NCBI RefSeq assembly: GCF_900177385.1
Contig: NZ_FXBJ01000002.1
Span: 1,492,001-1,556,000, forward strand
Reading direction: 5' to 3'
DNA: 64,000 bases
Source: Carnobacterium iners
GTDB lineage: Bacteria; Bacillota; Bacilli; Lactobacillales; Carnobacteriaceae
Shown here: piece by piece, positions 32,492-42,901 of the stretch
How the letters are laid out: each line of letters begins with the position of its first letter
Position numbering within the stretch: position 1 is the first letter of the stretch
Translations under genes and position numbers: made by a program
The notes under the pieces: model-generated
Seen by the model: only the letters and a program-made list of their open reading frames with translations
The model's database searches: none
What the model was told of the DNA's origin: nothing

Positions 32492-33922
32492 ATGAATTTT
32501 GAAACAGTCATCGGACTTGAAGTACACGTAGAATTAAAAACAGAATCAAAAATGTTCTCACCATCCCCAGCACATTTTGGTGCAGAGCCGAATACCAATA
32601 CAAACGTCATTGACTGGGGTTACCCAGGAGTCTTACCGGTTACCAATAAACAAGCTGTTGAGTTTGCAATGAAGGCTGCGATAGCCTTAAATTGCGAGAT
32701 TTCAACAGATACAAAATTCGATCGCAAAAACTATTTCTACCCAGATAATCCAAAATCTTACCAAATTTCACAATTTGATAAACCAATTGGACACGATGGG
32801 TACATTGATATTGAAGTCGAAGGTGTGAAAAAACGTATTCGTGTTGAACGCGTTCATTTAGAAGAAGATGCCGGTAAAAATAACCACGGAACAGACGGCT
32901 ATTCTTACGTCGACTTAAACCGTCAAGGAACACCACTGATTGAAATCGTATCTGAAGCAGATATGCGTTCACCAGAAGAAGCCTATGCTTACTTAGAAGC
33001 GCTTAAACAGATCGTCCAATACACTGGAGTCAGTGATGTGAAGATGGAAGAAGGCTCAATGCGTTGCGATGCGAACGTTTCTCTACGCCCAATTGGACAA
33101 GACAATTTCGGTACGAAAGCCGAATTGAAAAATCTGAACTCCTTTAACTTTGTGCGTCGTGGACTAGCATTTGAAGAAGTTCGCCAAGAAAAAGTTTTAT
33201 TGTCTGGTGGAATCATTCAACAAGAAACGCGTCGTTACGATGAAGCAACAGGAGCAACCATCTTAATGAGAATTAAAGAAGGTTCAGATGATTACCGTTA
33301 CTTCCCAGAACCTGACCTACCTAATCTAGTAATCAGTGACGAGTGGATTGAAAAGGTTAAAAAGAGTATTCCAGAAATGCCAGCACAACGCCGCATTCGC
33401 TATGTAAAAGAATTAGGATTATCTGATTACGATGCAATGGTCATGACAGCAACAAAAGAAATGTCTGATTTCTTCGAAGCAACGTTAGCCAATAAAGCCG
33501 ATACCAAACAAGTTTCTAACTGGTTAATGGGCGAAGTTTCAGCTTATGTAAACAGCGAAAAAATAGAGTTACGCGATACAAAATTAACACCAGAAAACTT
33601 AGCTGGTATGATTAGTCTAATTACCGATGGAACAATTAGTTCTAAGATAGCTAAAAAAGTCTTCCAAGAATTGATTCAAAAAGGCGGCAGCGCTCAAGAA
33701 GTTGTGGAAAAAAATGGTTGGATTCAATTAAGTGATCCATCAAAATTAATTCCAATAGTAAACGATATATTAGATAAAAATCCTCAATCAATTGAAGATT
33801 TTAAAAATGGAAAAGATCGGGCAATCGGTTTCTTAGTTGGACAAATTATGAAAGCAACTAAAGGACAAGCTAATCCAGGGATTGTAAACAAACTATTGAA
33901 TGAAGAGTTAGCTAAACGCTAA
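32492..33922 (+). CDS. gatB: Amidotransferase subunit B
   Basis: 476 residues. [14 protein letters not shown] start, [18 protein letters not shown] and [12 protein letters not shown] (kinase domain), and a C-terminal YqeY-like tail ending [18 protein letters not shown]. It activates Glu-tRNA and receives ammonia from GatA. AGGAGG precedes the ATG. Confidence 0.98.
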   Translation: MNFETVIGLEVHVELKTESKMFSPSPAHFGAEPNTNTNVIDWGYPGVLPVTNKQAVEFAMKAAIALNCEISTDTKFDRKNYFYPDNPKSYQISQFDKPIGHDGYIDIEVEGVKKRIRVERVHLEEDAGKNNHGTDGYSYVDLNRQGTPLIEIVSEADMRSPEEAYAYLEALKQIVQYTGVSDVKMEEGSMRCDANVSLRPIGQDNFGTKAELKNLNSFNFVRRGLAFEEVRQEKVLLSGGIIQQETRRYDEATGATILMRIKEGSDDYRYFPEPDLPNLVISDEWIEKVKKSIPEMPAQRRIRYVKELGLSDYDAMVMTATKEMSDFFEATLANKADTKQVSNWLMGEVSAYVNSEKIELRDTKLTPENLAGMISLITDGTISSKIAKKVFQELIQKGGSAQEVVEKNGWIQLSDPSKLIPIVNDILDKNPQSIEDFKNGKDRAIGFLVGQIMKATKGQANPGIVNKLLNEELAKR

Positions 33923-33951
33923 ACCTTTGTTGGTAGTAAAGGAGTGTTTTT

Positions 33952-34971
33952 ATGCGTGCCAGAATTATTTATAATCCATCGGCGGGACGAGAGCTAATTA
34001 AAAAAAATTTAGTAGATATTCTTCAAATTTATGAAAACGCCGGGTATGAGACCAGTGTTTTTGAAACAACACCAAAAAAACATTCAGCACTAGATGAAGC
34101 AAACAGAGCAGCTAAAGCAGGCTTTGATTTAATCATTGCTGCAGGTGGAGACGGAACCATTAATGAAGTTGTGAATGGAATCGCTGAATTGGAGAAAAGA
34201 CCGAAAATAGCCATCATCCCCGCTGGGACGACAAATGACTATGCGCGAGCTTTGCATATCCCAAGAAACAACTTGCTTGATGCGGCTAAGTTAGTGCAAA
34301 AGAAAGAAACCATTAAAATGGACGTTGGTAAAGCCATCATGGACGAGAAAGAAACTTATTTTATTAATATTGGTGGTGGAGGTCTTTTGACGGAATTAAC
34401 CTATGACGTCCCCTCTACGCTAAAATCTGTTTTTGGCTCATTGGCTTACTTTGTTAAAGGTGCTGAAATGTTGCCGCGAATTAAACCTATTCCAATGCAC
34501 ATTGAATACGATGAAGGCATTTATGAAGGAACAGCTTCAATGTTTTTCATTGCACTAACTAATTCAGTAGGTGGATTTGAACAAATCGCACCAGATGCCT
34601 TACTAGATGATGGGAAATTCACCATGATTGTTGTTAAAACGGCGAGTCAAATTGAGATTCTTCACTTAGTTGCGCTGTTATTAAATGGCGGAAGACACAT
34701 TGATCATCCGAATATTTTATATGCTAAAACAAGTAAAATTCATGCTAGACCAGCTAATGATTCTAGAATGATGATTAATTTGGATGGCGAATATGGCGGA
34801 GATGCACCGGTTACGTTTATTAATTTGCATCAGCATATTGAAATTATCGCAAATAGTGAAGACGTCAGTGCGACCGGTTATGCCTTTGACCATGCTGAAG
34901 AAGAAGCCTTTATTAAAGAAGTAGAGGGATTAACTCAAGAAGACATTGACGGAGACGGAAAAGTTTCTTAA
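33952..34971 (+). CDS. dagK: Diacylglycerol kinase, DagK/DgkB type
   Basis: 339 residues of the DAGK catalytic family: RIIYNPSAGRELIKK, AAGGDGTINEVVNG (nucleotide loop), PAGTTNDYARAL and NIGGGGLLTEL. It phosphorylates diacylglycerol from lipoteichoic acid synthesis back to phosphatidic acid. AAAGGAG lies upstream. An extra acidic tail ends the protein. Follows gatB directly, as in enterococci. Confidence 0.95.
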   Translation: MRARIIYNPSAGRELIKKNLVDILQIYENAGYETSVFETTPKKHSALDEANRAAKAGFDLIIAAGGDGTINEVVNGIAELEKRPKIAIIPAGTTNDYARALHIPRNNLLDAAKLVQKKETIKMDVGKAIMDEKETYFINIGGGGLLTELTYDVPSTLKSVFGSLAYFVKGAEMLPRIKPIPMHIEYDEGIYEGTASMFFIALTNSVGGFEQIAPDALLDDGKFTMIVVKTASQIEILHLVALLLNGGRHIDHPNILYAKTSKIHARPANDSRMMINLDGEYGGDAPVTFINLHQHIEIIANSEDVSATGYAFDHAEEEAFIKEVEGLTQEDIDGDGKVS

Positions 34972-34991
34972 AAAAAATAAGTAAACTTTGA

Positions 34992-35038
34992 GTTTGCTAC
35001 TCTTTTGTGTAATAATGAAGAGTAGCGAACTTTTTTTA
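34992..35038 (+). terminator. Terminator after dagK
   Basis: GTTTGCTACTC (34992-35002) pairs with GAGTAGCGAAC (35020-35030) with one G-T, followed by seven T. Confidence 0.9.
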
Positions 35039-35332
35039 AATGGAACCATTAATGAACCAGTCTGAAGAGAGAGAAAATAAAAATAAAACATGGCTATCAA
35101 CTAGCAGTGCTTTATTTTGAAAATCTTATCTAGCTGATATTTGAATTTCAATCTTAAGAGATAGATAGGATTAGTTTATCCATCATCCAACAAAACCGGT
35201 CGAGTCAGGAACACTCCCAGTTCAATAAGGATGACAAAAAGTAAAGGATATCCAAAAGAACACGCTGACAAAAAAATCAATCGATAAAAAATATAAAATA
35301 CTCGTTGAAAAACGAAGGGAGTTTTTTAAAAA
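35039..35332. other. Intergenic segment before rlmCD
   Basis: About 290 bases without an open frame that has a ribosome site. AT-rich, with only weak inverted repeats. It probably contains the rlmCD promoter; no clear -35/-10 pair was identified. Confidence 0.4.
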
Positions 35333-36709
35333 ATGAAAAGTAATAAAACTATACCTGTACAAAAAAATGAAAAGCACACAGTAAAAATTGAGGATTTAAC
35401 ACGCGAAGGAATGGGTGTAGCTAAAATAGATGGCTATCCGCTATTCATTGAAGATGCATTACCTGGCGAAGAGATAGAAGTTAAAATCCATAAAACAGGT
35501 AAATCATTTGGTTACGCTAAGAGCATGAAGCGCTTGACTTCTAGTCAAAATCGCGTTGAAATGAAAGATGAAAATTTTACACGTGCCGGTATTACACCGT
35601 TACAACACATGCACTACCCAGCTCAATTGAGCTTCAAAAAACAACAAATTAAAAATGTAATGAAACGCATTGCAAAAGTTTCTGACGTTAAAATTCTTGA
35701 TACAAAAGGGATGACTGAACCTTGGGGATACCGTAATAAAGCGTCTGTTCCAGTTAGAAAAATTGGCGAAAAACTAACAACAGGATTTTTCCGTAAAAAC
35801 AGCCATGATTTAATTGCTATGGAGAATTTTTATATTCAAGATCCTAAAATTGATCAAGCTATTATTAAAGTGCGTGATATTATGCGTACGTATAACGTTA
35901 AATCATACAATGAAAAAGACAATACAGGGAACTTGCGTCACATTATTGTGCGCCGCGGTTATTACACTGGTGAAATGATGATTGTCCTCGTTACAAGAAC
36001 AGCTAAATTATTCCCTGCAAGCAAAATTATTCCAGACCTAACAGAAGCATTGCCAGAAGTAGTCAGCATTGTTCAAAACGTAAACCCAACTCGTACGAAT
36101 ACGATTCTCGGTGAAGAAGCGATTGTCTTGTTTGGTGAAGATAAATATACGGATACATTACTTGGAAAAACGTATGAAATTTCACACCGTTCATTTTACC
36201 AAGTGAACCCAACACAAACAGAAAAATTATATAATGTCATATTGGATTTTGCTGCTTTAACAGGAGAAGAAACAGTCATTGATGCTTATAGTGGAATCGG
36301 AACAATCACGTTAACTTTAGCCGATAACGCTAAGCACGTTTACGGAATTGAATCGATTGAACCAGCAGTTGAAAATGCAAGAGCTAACGCGGTATTAAAC
36401 AACGTTGAAAATGTTACTTTTGAAGCTGGATTGGCTGAAGAAGTCATGGTTGAGTGGAGTAAACAAGGCCGTAAGGCGGATTTAGTTGTTGTAGATCCCC
36501 CTCGTAAAGGCTTAGAAGAAGCCTTTATTGATGCCGTTATCGAAATGGCACCAGCTAAAATGATTTACGTGAGTTGCAATCCAGCAACTTTAGCACGCGA
36601 TGTTGCTTTATTAATAGAAGGTGGCTATACTGCTGAAAAGATTCAACCAGTAGACTTATTCCCACAAACAAGTCACGTTGAGTCTGTCACACTTCTTACA
36701 AAAAACTAA
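35333..36709 (+). CDS. rlmD: 23S rRNA (uracil-C5)-methyltransferase RlmCD/RlmD family
   Basis: 458 residues. N-terminal TRAM domain (VKIEDLTREGMGVAKIDGYP), then an RNA m5U methyltransferase: QVNPTQTEKLY, the SAM site DAYSGIGTITLTLA, VVDPPRKGLEE and the catalytic Cys in YVSCNPATLARD. In Gram-positive bacteria one such enzyme (RlmCD) methylates both U747 and U1939 of 23S rRNA. AAGGGAG site; separate unit. Confidence 0.95.
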   Translation: MKSNKTIPVQKNEKHTVKIEDLTREGMGVAKIDGYPLFIEDALPGEEIEVKIHKTGKSFGYAKSMKRLTSSQNRVEMKDENFTRAGITPLQHMHYPAQLSFKKQQIKNVMKRIAKVSDVKILDTKGMTEPWGYRNKASVPVRKIGEKLTTGFFRKNSHDLIAMENFYIQDPKIDQAIIKVRDIMRTYNVKSYNEKDNTGNLRHIIVRRGYYTGEMMIVLVTRTAKLFPASKIIPDLTEALPEVVSIVQNVNPTRTNTILGEEAIVLFGEDKYTDTLLGKTYEISHRSFYQVNPTQTEKLYNVILDFAALTGEETVIDAYSGIGTITLTLADNAKHVYGIESIEPAVENARANAVLNNVENVTFEAGLAEEVMVEWSKQGRKADLVVVDPPRKGLEEAFIDAVIEMAPAKMIYVSCNPATLARDVALLIEGGYTAEKIQPVDLFPQTSHVESVTLLTKN

Positions 36710-36979
36710 TAAAAAAATAAATACGACTGAAAAGTCCTTAAAGTAAGAGCTCTCAAAGCAGTGTTTCCTACGCCTATTATAGACGAATGGTTAATCTGCA
36801 CGAAGGCTCTCTTTTTATAAAATAGATACAAACACTTAGACAAATAAGTAGAAAAAAATAAATTAATCCAAACTAGCTATTGTAAATTCAGTATGCTATA
36901 CTTTAAAATATTATTGGATAAAGTTAGGGTTTCATTAATGCCCACTACGATCATCTAGCATAGATTTAGGGGGAGTTTC

Positions 36980-37342
36980 ATGACAAAAGGACAAATTGAA
37001 TCGAAATTAAGCGAAGCAATTAGTAAGTTTGAAATTGAACAGATGGGAAGAGGTCCAGAGAAAATTAGAACAGTTATTTTTCAGGATTTAATTATTTTTA
37101 GGCTTACAGGATTTTTGAGTATCTCAGAAAAAAATCTTGCTCAAAATAAGGATGGCGTCGAGCTCATAAAAAAAGTAAGAACAGCCTTATTTGAAAGCGC
37201 ACGTAAAGAATTAGAAGCAGCGATTAAGTCTGTTATTGATGTTGAGATTATAAGCACTTATTCAGATGTCAGTACTAAGACAGGTGAAAGAATTATTGCA
37301 GTCGTGGTAGATCGAAATATCGAAGAAAATCTAATAAAATAA
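36980..37342 (+). CDS. DUF2294 / MpsC-family protein
   Basis: 120 residues. The DUF2294 pattern is visible: LSEAISKFEIEQMGRGPEKIRTVI split by family-conserved GRGP, FRLTGFLSISEKNLAQ, KKVRTALFES and VISTYSDVSTKTGERIIAVVV. MpsC is a soluble partner of the MpsAB carbon dioxide/bicarbonate concentrating system in staphylococci, but no mpsA or mpsB homologue lies nearby. Strong GGGGGAG site. Stand-alone unit with its own terminator. Confidence 0.85.
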   Translation: MTKGQIESKLSEAISKFEIEQMGRGPEKIRTVIFQDLIIFRLTGFLSISEKNLAQNKDGVELIKKVRTALFESARKELEAAIKSVIDVEIISTYSDVSTKTGERIIAVVVDRNIEENLIK

Positions 37343-37387
37343 GCCTTGGAAGACGAATTGAAAGGTCTTTGACCAGTCAAAAGTAGC

Positions 37388-37440
37388 CCAATAGTAAAAA
37401 GTTCTCTTAAGAGGGCTTCTTATTATTGGTTTTTTTTATT
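37388..37440 (+). terminator. Terminator after the DUF2294 gene
   Basis: CCAATAGTAA (37388-37397) pairs with TTATTATTGG (37420-37429), followed by nine T. Confidence 0.9.
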
Positions 37441-37565
37441 CTAAAACAGAAAGCAGGTAGCAACAACTATTTTTAAAGTAAAATGATCAATAAGAAAACA
37501 GCATTCAATTTCGATAAAATATTTTTTTTCAAGCAATTAAAAAATAGACGAAAGTTGGGATAAAG

Positions 37566-38798
37566 ATGAAAGAAAATACAACGATAATAAATAAAAAACA
37601 AAATGGAATGAATAGGTGGATGTATGTTATTTTAGGCATGGCCATCATGATTTTTTTAGGAACGGTCTACTCTTATAGTGTATTTAGACTGTCATTAGAA
37701 AAGGAATTTGTGATTGGGTCAGCTGAAAGTGGCATGCCTTATATGATTGCTTTAGCTTTTTATGCATTATTTATGTTTTTAACCGGTAAATACATCAATC
37801 GGTTCAATCCCCGGATAATTATTTTAATAGGTGGATACCTTGTTGTATTAGGGTGGATTTTATCTGCATTTGCACCGAATATTATCCTATTAACTATCGC
37901 ATATGGTTGCATTGGTGGAGCAGGTGTTGGGATTGCTTATGGTGTTTTAATGACCGTTATTGCAAAATGGTTTCCAGAAAAAAAGGGACTAGCAGTAGGT
38001 ATCCTATTGGTTGGGTTCGGACTGTCGCCTTTAATTACAGCACCACTTGCTAGATTATTAGTTGAGTCTTATGGCGTGTTTACAACATTTCTTGTTTTTG
38101 GAATAGGATTCGGTATAATTTTACCATTTTTATCTTACCCTTTTAAATATCCAACAGAAGAAGAACTAAAAAATATGAAAAATATCCCGACTAGTCAATC
38201 TAGTGCAAAGAATTTTGAGACAAAAGAAATGGTAAAATCAAAAAGTTTCAAAGGTTTATACTTAAATTTTGTTATTGGAACTATGATTGGTCTGATGCTC
38301 ATTGGACTAACGACGAGTGTCGGAGTTGACTTTGTAGGATTAGAGCCAAACAAAGTTATTCAACTAGTAGCTTTTTTTGCTATCTTTAATGGATTAGGAA
38401 GACCCGCCTTTGGATGGTTAACAGATAAATTCACTTCGAAAAAAGCAATGTTACTATCTTATTCACTCATTAGTTTAGCAGCTATCTCCCTAATAATAGC
38501 AGGCTCAAATAACGAACTGGTTTATGTTTTATCCTTTTCAACATTTTGGTTTAATATGGGCGGCTGGCTGGCAATTGCTCCAGCATCGACACTTAGACTT
38601 TATGGCCTAAAAAATTATAGTCAAAATTATGGTTTAGTCTTTACAGCTTACGGTATAGGAGCAATTGTTGGGGTCTCCTCATCTGGTTTATTACTAGATA
38701 TTCTAAAAAGTTATGATTTAATATTCTATTATGTTATTGCATTGAGTGCCCTAGGAATTATTTTGACACTAACATTGATTAGCGATAAAAACGAATAA
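37566..38798 (+). CDS. MFS transporter, oxalate:formate antiporter-like (OFA) family
   Basis: 410 residues, twelve predicted helices. The start GMAIMIFLGTVYSYSVFRLSLE and GCIGGAGVGIAYGVLMTVIAKWFPEKKGLAVG (here interrupted by family Gly) are OFA traits, and NGLGRPAFGWLTDKF and YGIGAIVGVSSSGLLLD follow. It probably exchanges small carboxylates; the substrate is unknown. Monocistronic. Confidence 0.9.
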   Translation: MKENTTIINKKQNGMNRWMYVILGMAIMIFLGTVYSYSVFRLSLEKEFVIGSAESGMPYMIALAFYALFMFLTGKYINRFNPRIIILIGGYLVVLGWILSAFAPNIILLTIAYGCIGGAGVGIAYGVLMTVIAKWFPEKKGLAVGILLVGFGLSPLITAPLARLLVESYGVFTTFLVFGIGFGIILPFLSYPFKYPTEEELKNMKNIPTSQSSAKNFETKEMVKSKSFKGLYLNFVIGTMIGLMLIGLTTSVGVDFVGLEPNKVIQLVAFFAIFNGLGRPAFGWLTDKFTSKKAMLLSYSLISLAAISLIIAGSNNELVYVLSFSTFWFNMGGWLAIAPASTLRLYGLKNYSQNYGLVFTAYGIGAIVGVSSSGLLLDILKSYDLIFYYVIALSALGIILTLTLISDKNE

Positions 38799-39346
38799 AG
38801 GATAAATTTAGTTAGAAATATTAAGTAAGATGAAAAGAAATTAGGATACGAACAAATGTGAATAAAATAGTTTAATATTAAACAACAGTATGAAAAATAG
38901 AACTTTAAGCTAACAATTATATAGAAAGTCGATTTTTAAGTATCTTAGATAAATAAAGTTTTTACCCCTTTATCTTTAATTTTCTGCGCTTATGAAAACT
39001 TACTAATACGATTATAAACTGACTAGTTTATAATCGTATTAATTTTACATGATTACTTTTTTTACAGTGGAAATTAAAGGTTTTCAAGCGGTTTTTAAGT
39101 TTCAATTATTTGATTATTCTTGTTTAAAATAGCAGGTAAGTTGTTTGTTCTGGAAGAAAGACAGTTGCTAAGCTTATTTCGTACTATGTCCATCAAAAAC
39201 TTTTCTATAAAATTTTATAGAATATTCACTATTTAAGATAGCATTAATAATCTGAATAATTCATAGCTTTTCTAAAAATACTAATCGATGTTGATTTTAC
39301 AGCGTTTAAACTAATTTGCTTTATCACCCATTAGGTGATGAAAAAA
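38799..39346. other. Intergenic segment between the MFS gene and the IS1380-type transposase
   Basis: About 550 bases, very AT-rich, without a supported gene. It holds the 16-bp hairpin at 39005 and presumably the left end of the insertion element, whose terminal repeat I could not locate. Confidence 0.5.
39005..39040. terminator. 16-bp perfect hairpin
   Basis: AATACGATTATAAACT and its exact complement flank GACT, followed by AATTTTA. Likely terminator of the MFS transporter transcript, usable on either strand. Confidence 0.75.
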
Positions 39347-39400
39347 GAACCCCTTTCTGCTATGGTTATATCATCACAACCAACCAATAGAAAGGGGTTC
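39347..39400 (+). promoter_or_regulatory. Hairpin sequestering the transposase ribosome site
   Basis: GAACCCCTTTCT (39347-39358) is complementary to AGAAAGGGGTTC (39389-39400), which contains the AAGGGG ribosome site of the transposase starting at 39406. A transcript entering from outside would fold and hide the site; one starting within the loop would not. Confidence 0.7.
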
Positions 39401-39405
39401 TCTCA

Positions 39406-40725
39406 ATGATTACTTTACAAGAAAAAGCAATGAAATTCAATAACCATTTATATGTCTCTCATACAGGTGGTCGTTTATCGAGTGATTCAGGATTAATTTT
39501 AGTTGATGAATTAATGGATACTTTTCATTTTGAAGAATTGTCAAAAAAACTCATTTCATATAATGAAAATCGTCGCTATTGGAAACACACTAACCATAAA
39601 ATTTTAAAACAACTAATTCTTCAACTAATTGCTGGCTATAAAGTTGATTCGTCTGCGACTATCTTACAGTATGATCCAGTATTACAAACTCTATCACAAG
39701 AAGAGTGTTTGGCTTCTCAACCGACTATCTCTCGGTTTCTTGATCGCATTACAGACCAAACGATTAATGATTTACAAACCTTTAATCAAACATTAATTGA
39801 CCAAGCGAGATTTGTTCGCAATGATATGAATATGATTATTGATTTGGATTCTACACACTCTGATACCTTCGGTATTCAGGAACAAACAGATTATAATGCC
39901 CACTATCGAACGAACGGTTATCATCCATTAGTCGCATTCGATGGATTAACGGGCGATTTTTTAAAAGCTAAACTTCGTTCAGGAAATCAATACACGTCTA
40001 AAGGAGTTAAAGAGTTTCTTGAACCGTTATTAGATCATTATAATCAAGCAGTCCCTACGACAGATATTTTAGTGCGTGGAGATAGTGGATTTGCAACACC
40101 TGATATTTATGAGTTATGCGAAGAATATGGGTCAAACTTTGTCATTCGCCTAAAACATAATAATAATTTATACCGATTAGCAGAAGAGTTTGTGTATTAC
40201 GACGATAATTATCCTTGGAATGAAAAAGAAGAATACTATTATTCCGTTTCCTATCAAGCAGCGTCTTGGTCTAAATCGCGTAGAGTATGCATTCAATCCA
40301 TTCGAGAAATGGGTGAATTACTTTTCAAGCATACGTTTATTGTCACAAATTTTTCAGAAAATATTTCATCAAAACAAGTTTTTGAGACGTATAAAAAGCG
40401 TGGTGCTATGGAAAACTACATTAAAGAAGCAAAAAATGGTTTCTATTTTGATAAGACAGATAGCCCTAAATTTATTGAAAATCATGCACGTATGATGATA
40501 AGTGTCCTTGCATACAACCTAATCAATTTTTTGCGTACAACTTGTTTTGATAAAAATTATAAAGGACTTCAAATTAATACGATTCGTCTTCGCTTATTCA
40601 AAGTAGCTGGCAAACTAGTGAGTACTGCGAGAGAAATGTATCTAAAAATTTCTAGTTCGCATGTTTATCAAGCGGAGTTTTATGCCGTCTTTAATCGAAT
40701 CCAAAGGATTCGGCATTACATTTAA
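39406..40725 (+). CDS. IS1380-family transposase
   Basis: 439 residues. N-terminal LYVSHTGGRLSSDSGLILVDEL, then DDE motifs: IIDLDSTHSDTFG (first Asp), VRGDSGFATPDIYELCE (second Asp) and the YKKRGAMENYIKEAKNGF block with the Glu. This is the IS1380/DDE group 1 layout. The frame is intact, so the element may be active. A GAATCC AAA GGATTC hairpin lies over the last codons and could terminate transcription. I could not define the terminal inverted repeats or target duplication, so the element is annotated by its gene only. Confidence 0.93.
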   Translation: MITLQEKAMKFNNHLYVSHTGGRLSSDSGLILVDELMDTFHFEELSKKLISYNENRRYWKHTNHKILKQLILQLIAGYKVDSSATILQYDPVLQTLSQEECLASQPTISRFLDRITDQTINDLQTFNQTLIDQARFVRNDMNMIIDLDSTHSDTFGIQEQTDYNAHYRTNGYHPLVAFDGLTGDFLKAKLRSGNQYTSKGVKEFLEPLLDHYNQAVPTTDILVRGDSGFATPDIYELCEEYGSNFVIRLKHNNNLYRLAEEFVYYDDNYPWNEKEEYYYSVSYQAASWSKSRRVCIQSIREMGELLFKHTFIVTNFSENISSKQVFETYKKRGAMENYIKEAKNGFYFDKTDSPKFIENHARMMISVLAYNLINFLRTTCFDKNYKGLQINTIRLRLFKVAGKLVSTAREMYLKISSSHVYQAEFYAVFNRIQRIRHYI

Positions 40726-41051
40726 AAACTCCTTAATTTTTTTTAAAAAAACCAATCAAAACCAAGGACCAACTATGCCCAAAATTCGTACTTTCTTAAT
40801 GAGAAACCAATAAATAAATGAATTAAGTACCAAAAAGTAAAACTATTAAACGTTAATTTGAAAAAAATTTGAAAAAAGTGTGTTAATTGATTAAAAACAA
40901 CAAAAAATTAAAGGTATGAATTATTCAGGGTATAACTATGTTTTGCAGAATTAACTTACTCAAAATTCTTTTTAGAGTTTTTGAATAAAAAAAGTGAATT
41001 ATAAAATAAATAGTAATCCAAGGGCAATTGTATGAATCATTTAAGTTAATT
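40726..41051. other. Intergenic segment right of the IS1380-type gene
   Basis: Very AT-rich, no supported gene. It should include the right end of the IS1380-type element. A weak hairpin (ACTCAAAA/TTTTTGAAT) lies near 40960. Confidence 0.4.
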
Positions 41052-41227
41052 CACTAGCGTTGTATGAAACATTATATGTTTCATGAATTTTTTTGTATTA
41101 ATAGACAAAAAAGTCCTTTATACTGAACTCAGATGACTCATCCAAGACCAATAAAAAGGAATCCAAGACCAATAAAAAGGAACCAATCTATGGACAAGTA
41201 TAAAACAAATTTTATGCAACACTAGTG
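41052..41227. mobile_element. MITE derived from the IS4-type element at 52 kb
   Basis: 176 bases. Starts CACTAGCGTTGTAT and ends ATGCAACACTAGTG, the 14-bp ends of the complete element (two mismatches on the left). The internal sequence matches the IS left end through the transposase start (ATGGACAAGTATAAAAC) and then jumps to the right terminus. A 21-base segment around CCAAGACCAATAAAAAGG is duplicated. Flanks AAGTTAATT and AAGTTAAAT look like a 9-base target duplication with one change. Non-autonomous; mobilisable in principle by the nearby transposase. Confidence 0.9.
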
Positions 41228-41740
41228 AAGTTAAATATGATATTATGAAGAGGGTAGAATAGGGTTCTTAAGTTAATTAGTAAAAAAAGTAAAATAGATA
41301 ATGCTTAGTATTAAATCTTATTCTGATTGTCTAAAATGAGCAAGCAATATTTCCACTAACATTACATGAAATATGAACACTATTCCAACGCAAATCAGAG
41401 TATGTAAAACTCAGATAAGATATCTAAGACTAATTAGGAAAAACAATTTTTTTTTTTATTAAATGGTTTTTTTATTATGTCCTATTTCAATCCACCAAAA
41501 AATAGGTTGATTTTTTGGTATCTACTTAACAATAAAATATTATCAGATGGCAAAAGAACCTGTTGAATAAACAAAAAGATTGGAAATAGTTATCTTTTAC
41601 GTGAACTTTTATTTTTTTTAATTTTTTCTATAAAAGTAAAGAAATGAATTAAACTATATTCACGAAACGTCAATAAGACTAGTTAAAATATAGAGAAACA
41701 AAAATTCAGACTGTACTAAGTTTAGTTAGGAGATAGTTAA
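41228..41740. other. Intergenic segment before the GGDEF gene
   Basis: About 510 AT-rich bases without a supported gene. A run of ten T and short inverted repeats (AAATAGG..) occur near 41450-41510. The GGDEF promoter is presumably within it. Confidence 0.4.
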
Positions 41741-42736
41741 ATGAAGAAAATTACTACTAAATATAGTGATTTATCTAAATCGCAACTGATAAAACTTGTT
41801 GAAGAAATGGAAGAGACTTTTTATCAGATAAGCAATGATAAAAATGAAACCGAATTGCTTTCCTTTCCATGGATAGGAAATTTAGGACAATGGCATTGGA
41901 TGGTTGAAAATAATCTATTATTATTTAATGAAAAAAAATTGACAAACTTAGGATACGAGAGAGAAGAGATACCAGAAGAAGTCGGATTTGAATTCTTTAC
42001 TTCAAAATTACACCCGGATGATTACGAAAGAGTGATGGAAGATATGCGGAAATATTTAAGGCACGCAAGTGATGTCTATGAAGTAGAGTATAGGATTCAA
42101 ACTAAGGATGGCAATTATATTTGGTATTATGATAGAGGAACAATCACTAAAGAGAATGAGGACGGAGAACCCTTGATTATTTCAGGGATTGTATTTGATA
42201 TCACTAAAAGAAAAGTTTTGGAAGAAGAATTAAAGGAATCTAATGAGAAGTTAAAACAATTAGTTGATATCGATGAACTTACAGGAGCTTTTACCAGAAG
42301 ATATATGCTAAATAAAATAGAGAATGAAATCCAACGTTATAATACGGAGAAGTTATGTTTTTCATTAATTATGCTTGATATTGACAATTTCAAACTAGTA
42401 AATGATAATTTAGGGCATAATATTGGGGATACGGTTTTAAAAGACTTTGTAGAAATAGTTGAGAAACCATTGAGGGTAAAAGACAGTTTATCTCGCTGGG
42501 GTGGTGAGGAATTCCTCATATTATTACCAGCTACTAACTTATCTGATGCTGTTAAGATAGCAAATGAGATAAGAGTTGGATTAAACCACACATGCATGAA
42601 TGATGCAGGTATAGTAACAGCAAGTATTGGAGTTTCAAATTACTATGAGGGTGATTCTACAGATAATGCAATTAAAAGGGTTGATGATTTAATGTATCAG
42701 GCAAAATATGATGATAGAAATTGTATTAAATATTAA
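41741..42736 (+). CDS. PAS-GGDEF diguanylate cyclase
   Basis: 331 residues. A short N-terminal helix is followed by a PAS3-type sensor domain (FEFFTSKLHPDDYERVMEDM, VEYRIQTKDGNYIWYYDRG, ISGIVFDITKRK) and a GGDEF domain (DIDELTGAFTRRYM, LDIDNFKLVNDNLGHNIGD). The active site reads GGEEF in SRWGGEEFLILLP, and RVKD five residues ahead fits the product-inhibition I-site RxxD. It should make c-di-GMP; no EAL or HD-GYP partner is in the window. No membrane segment, so the sensed signal is intracellular. AGGAG site before the ATG. Confidence 0.93.
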   Translation: MKKITTKYSDLSKSQLIKLVEEMEETFYQISNDKNETELLSFPWIGNLGQWHWMVENNLLLFNEKKLTNLGYEREEIPEEVGFEFFTSKLHPDDYERVMEDMRKYLRHASDVYEVEYRIQTKDGNYIWYYDRGTITKENEDGEPLIISGIVFDITKRKVLEEELKESNEKLKQLVDIDELTGAFTRRYMLNKIENEIQRYNTEKLCFSLIMLDIDNFKLVNDNLGHNIGDTVLKDFVEIVEKPLRVKDSLSRWGGEEFLILLPATNLSDAVKIANEIRVGLNHTCMNDAGIVTASIGVSNYYEGDSTDNAIKRVDDLMYQAKYDDRNCIKY

Positions 42737-42901
42737 CAGATAGAGTTCTATATGATGTCTATGACATTCAGATAATTATCTGGTATAGATCAGTGATAAA
42801 TTTTTTTAAATTAATTATTTTAGATAGAGATGTATATTTAATTAAATTATGATATAATTTATACTGTCTACATTTTTTTATAATTAAAGGAGAGCTAACA
42901 T

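Noticed and set aside
40190-40495. 101-codon frame inside the IS1380-type transposase
   Set aside because: Same-strand shadow in another frame of an intact transposase.
39301-40760. Terminal inverted repeats of the IS1380-type element
   Set aside because: Several AT-rich candidates were compared on both sides, but none gave a convincing pair, so element borders are not reported.
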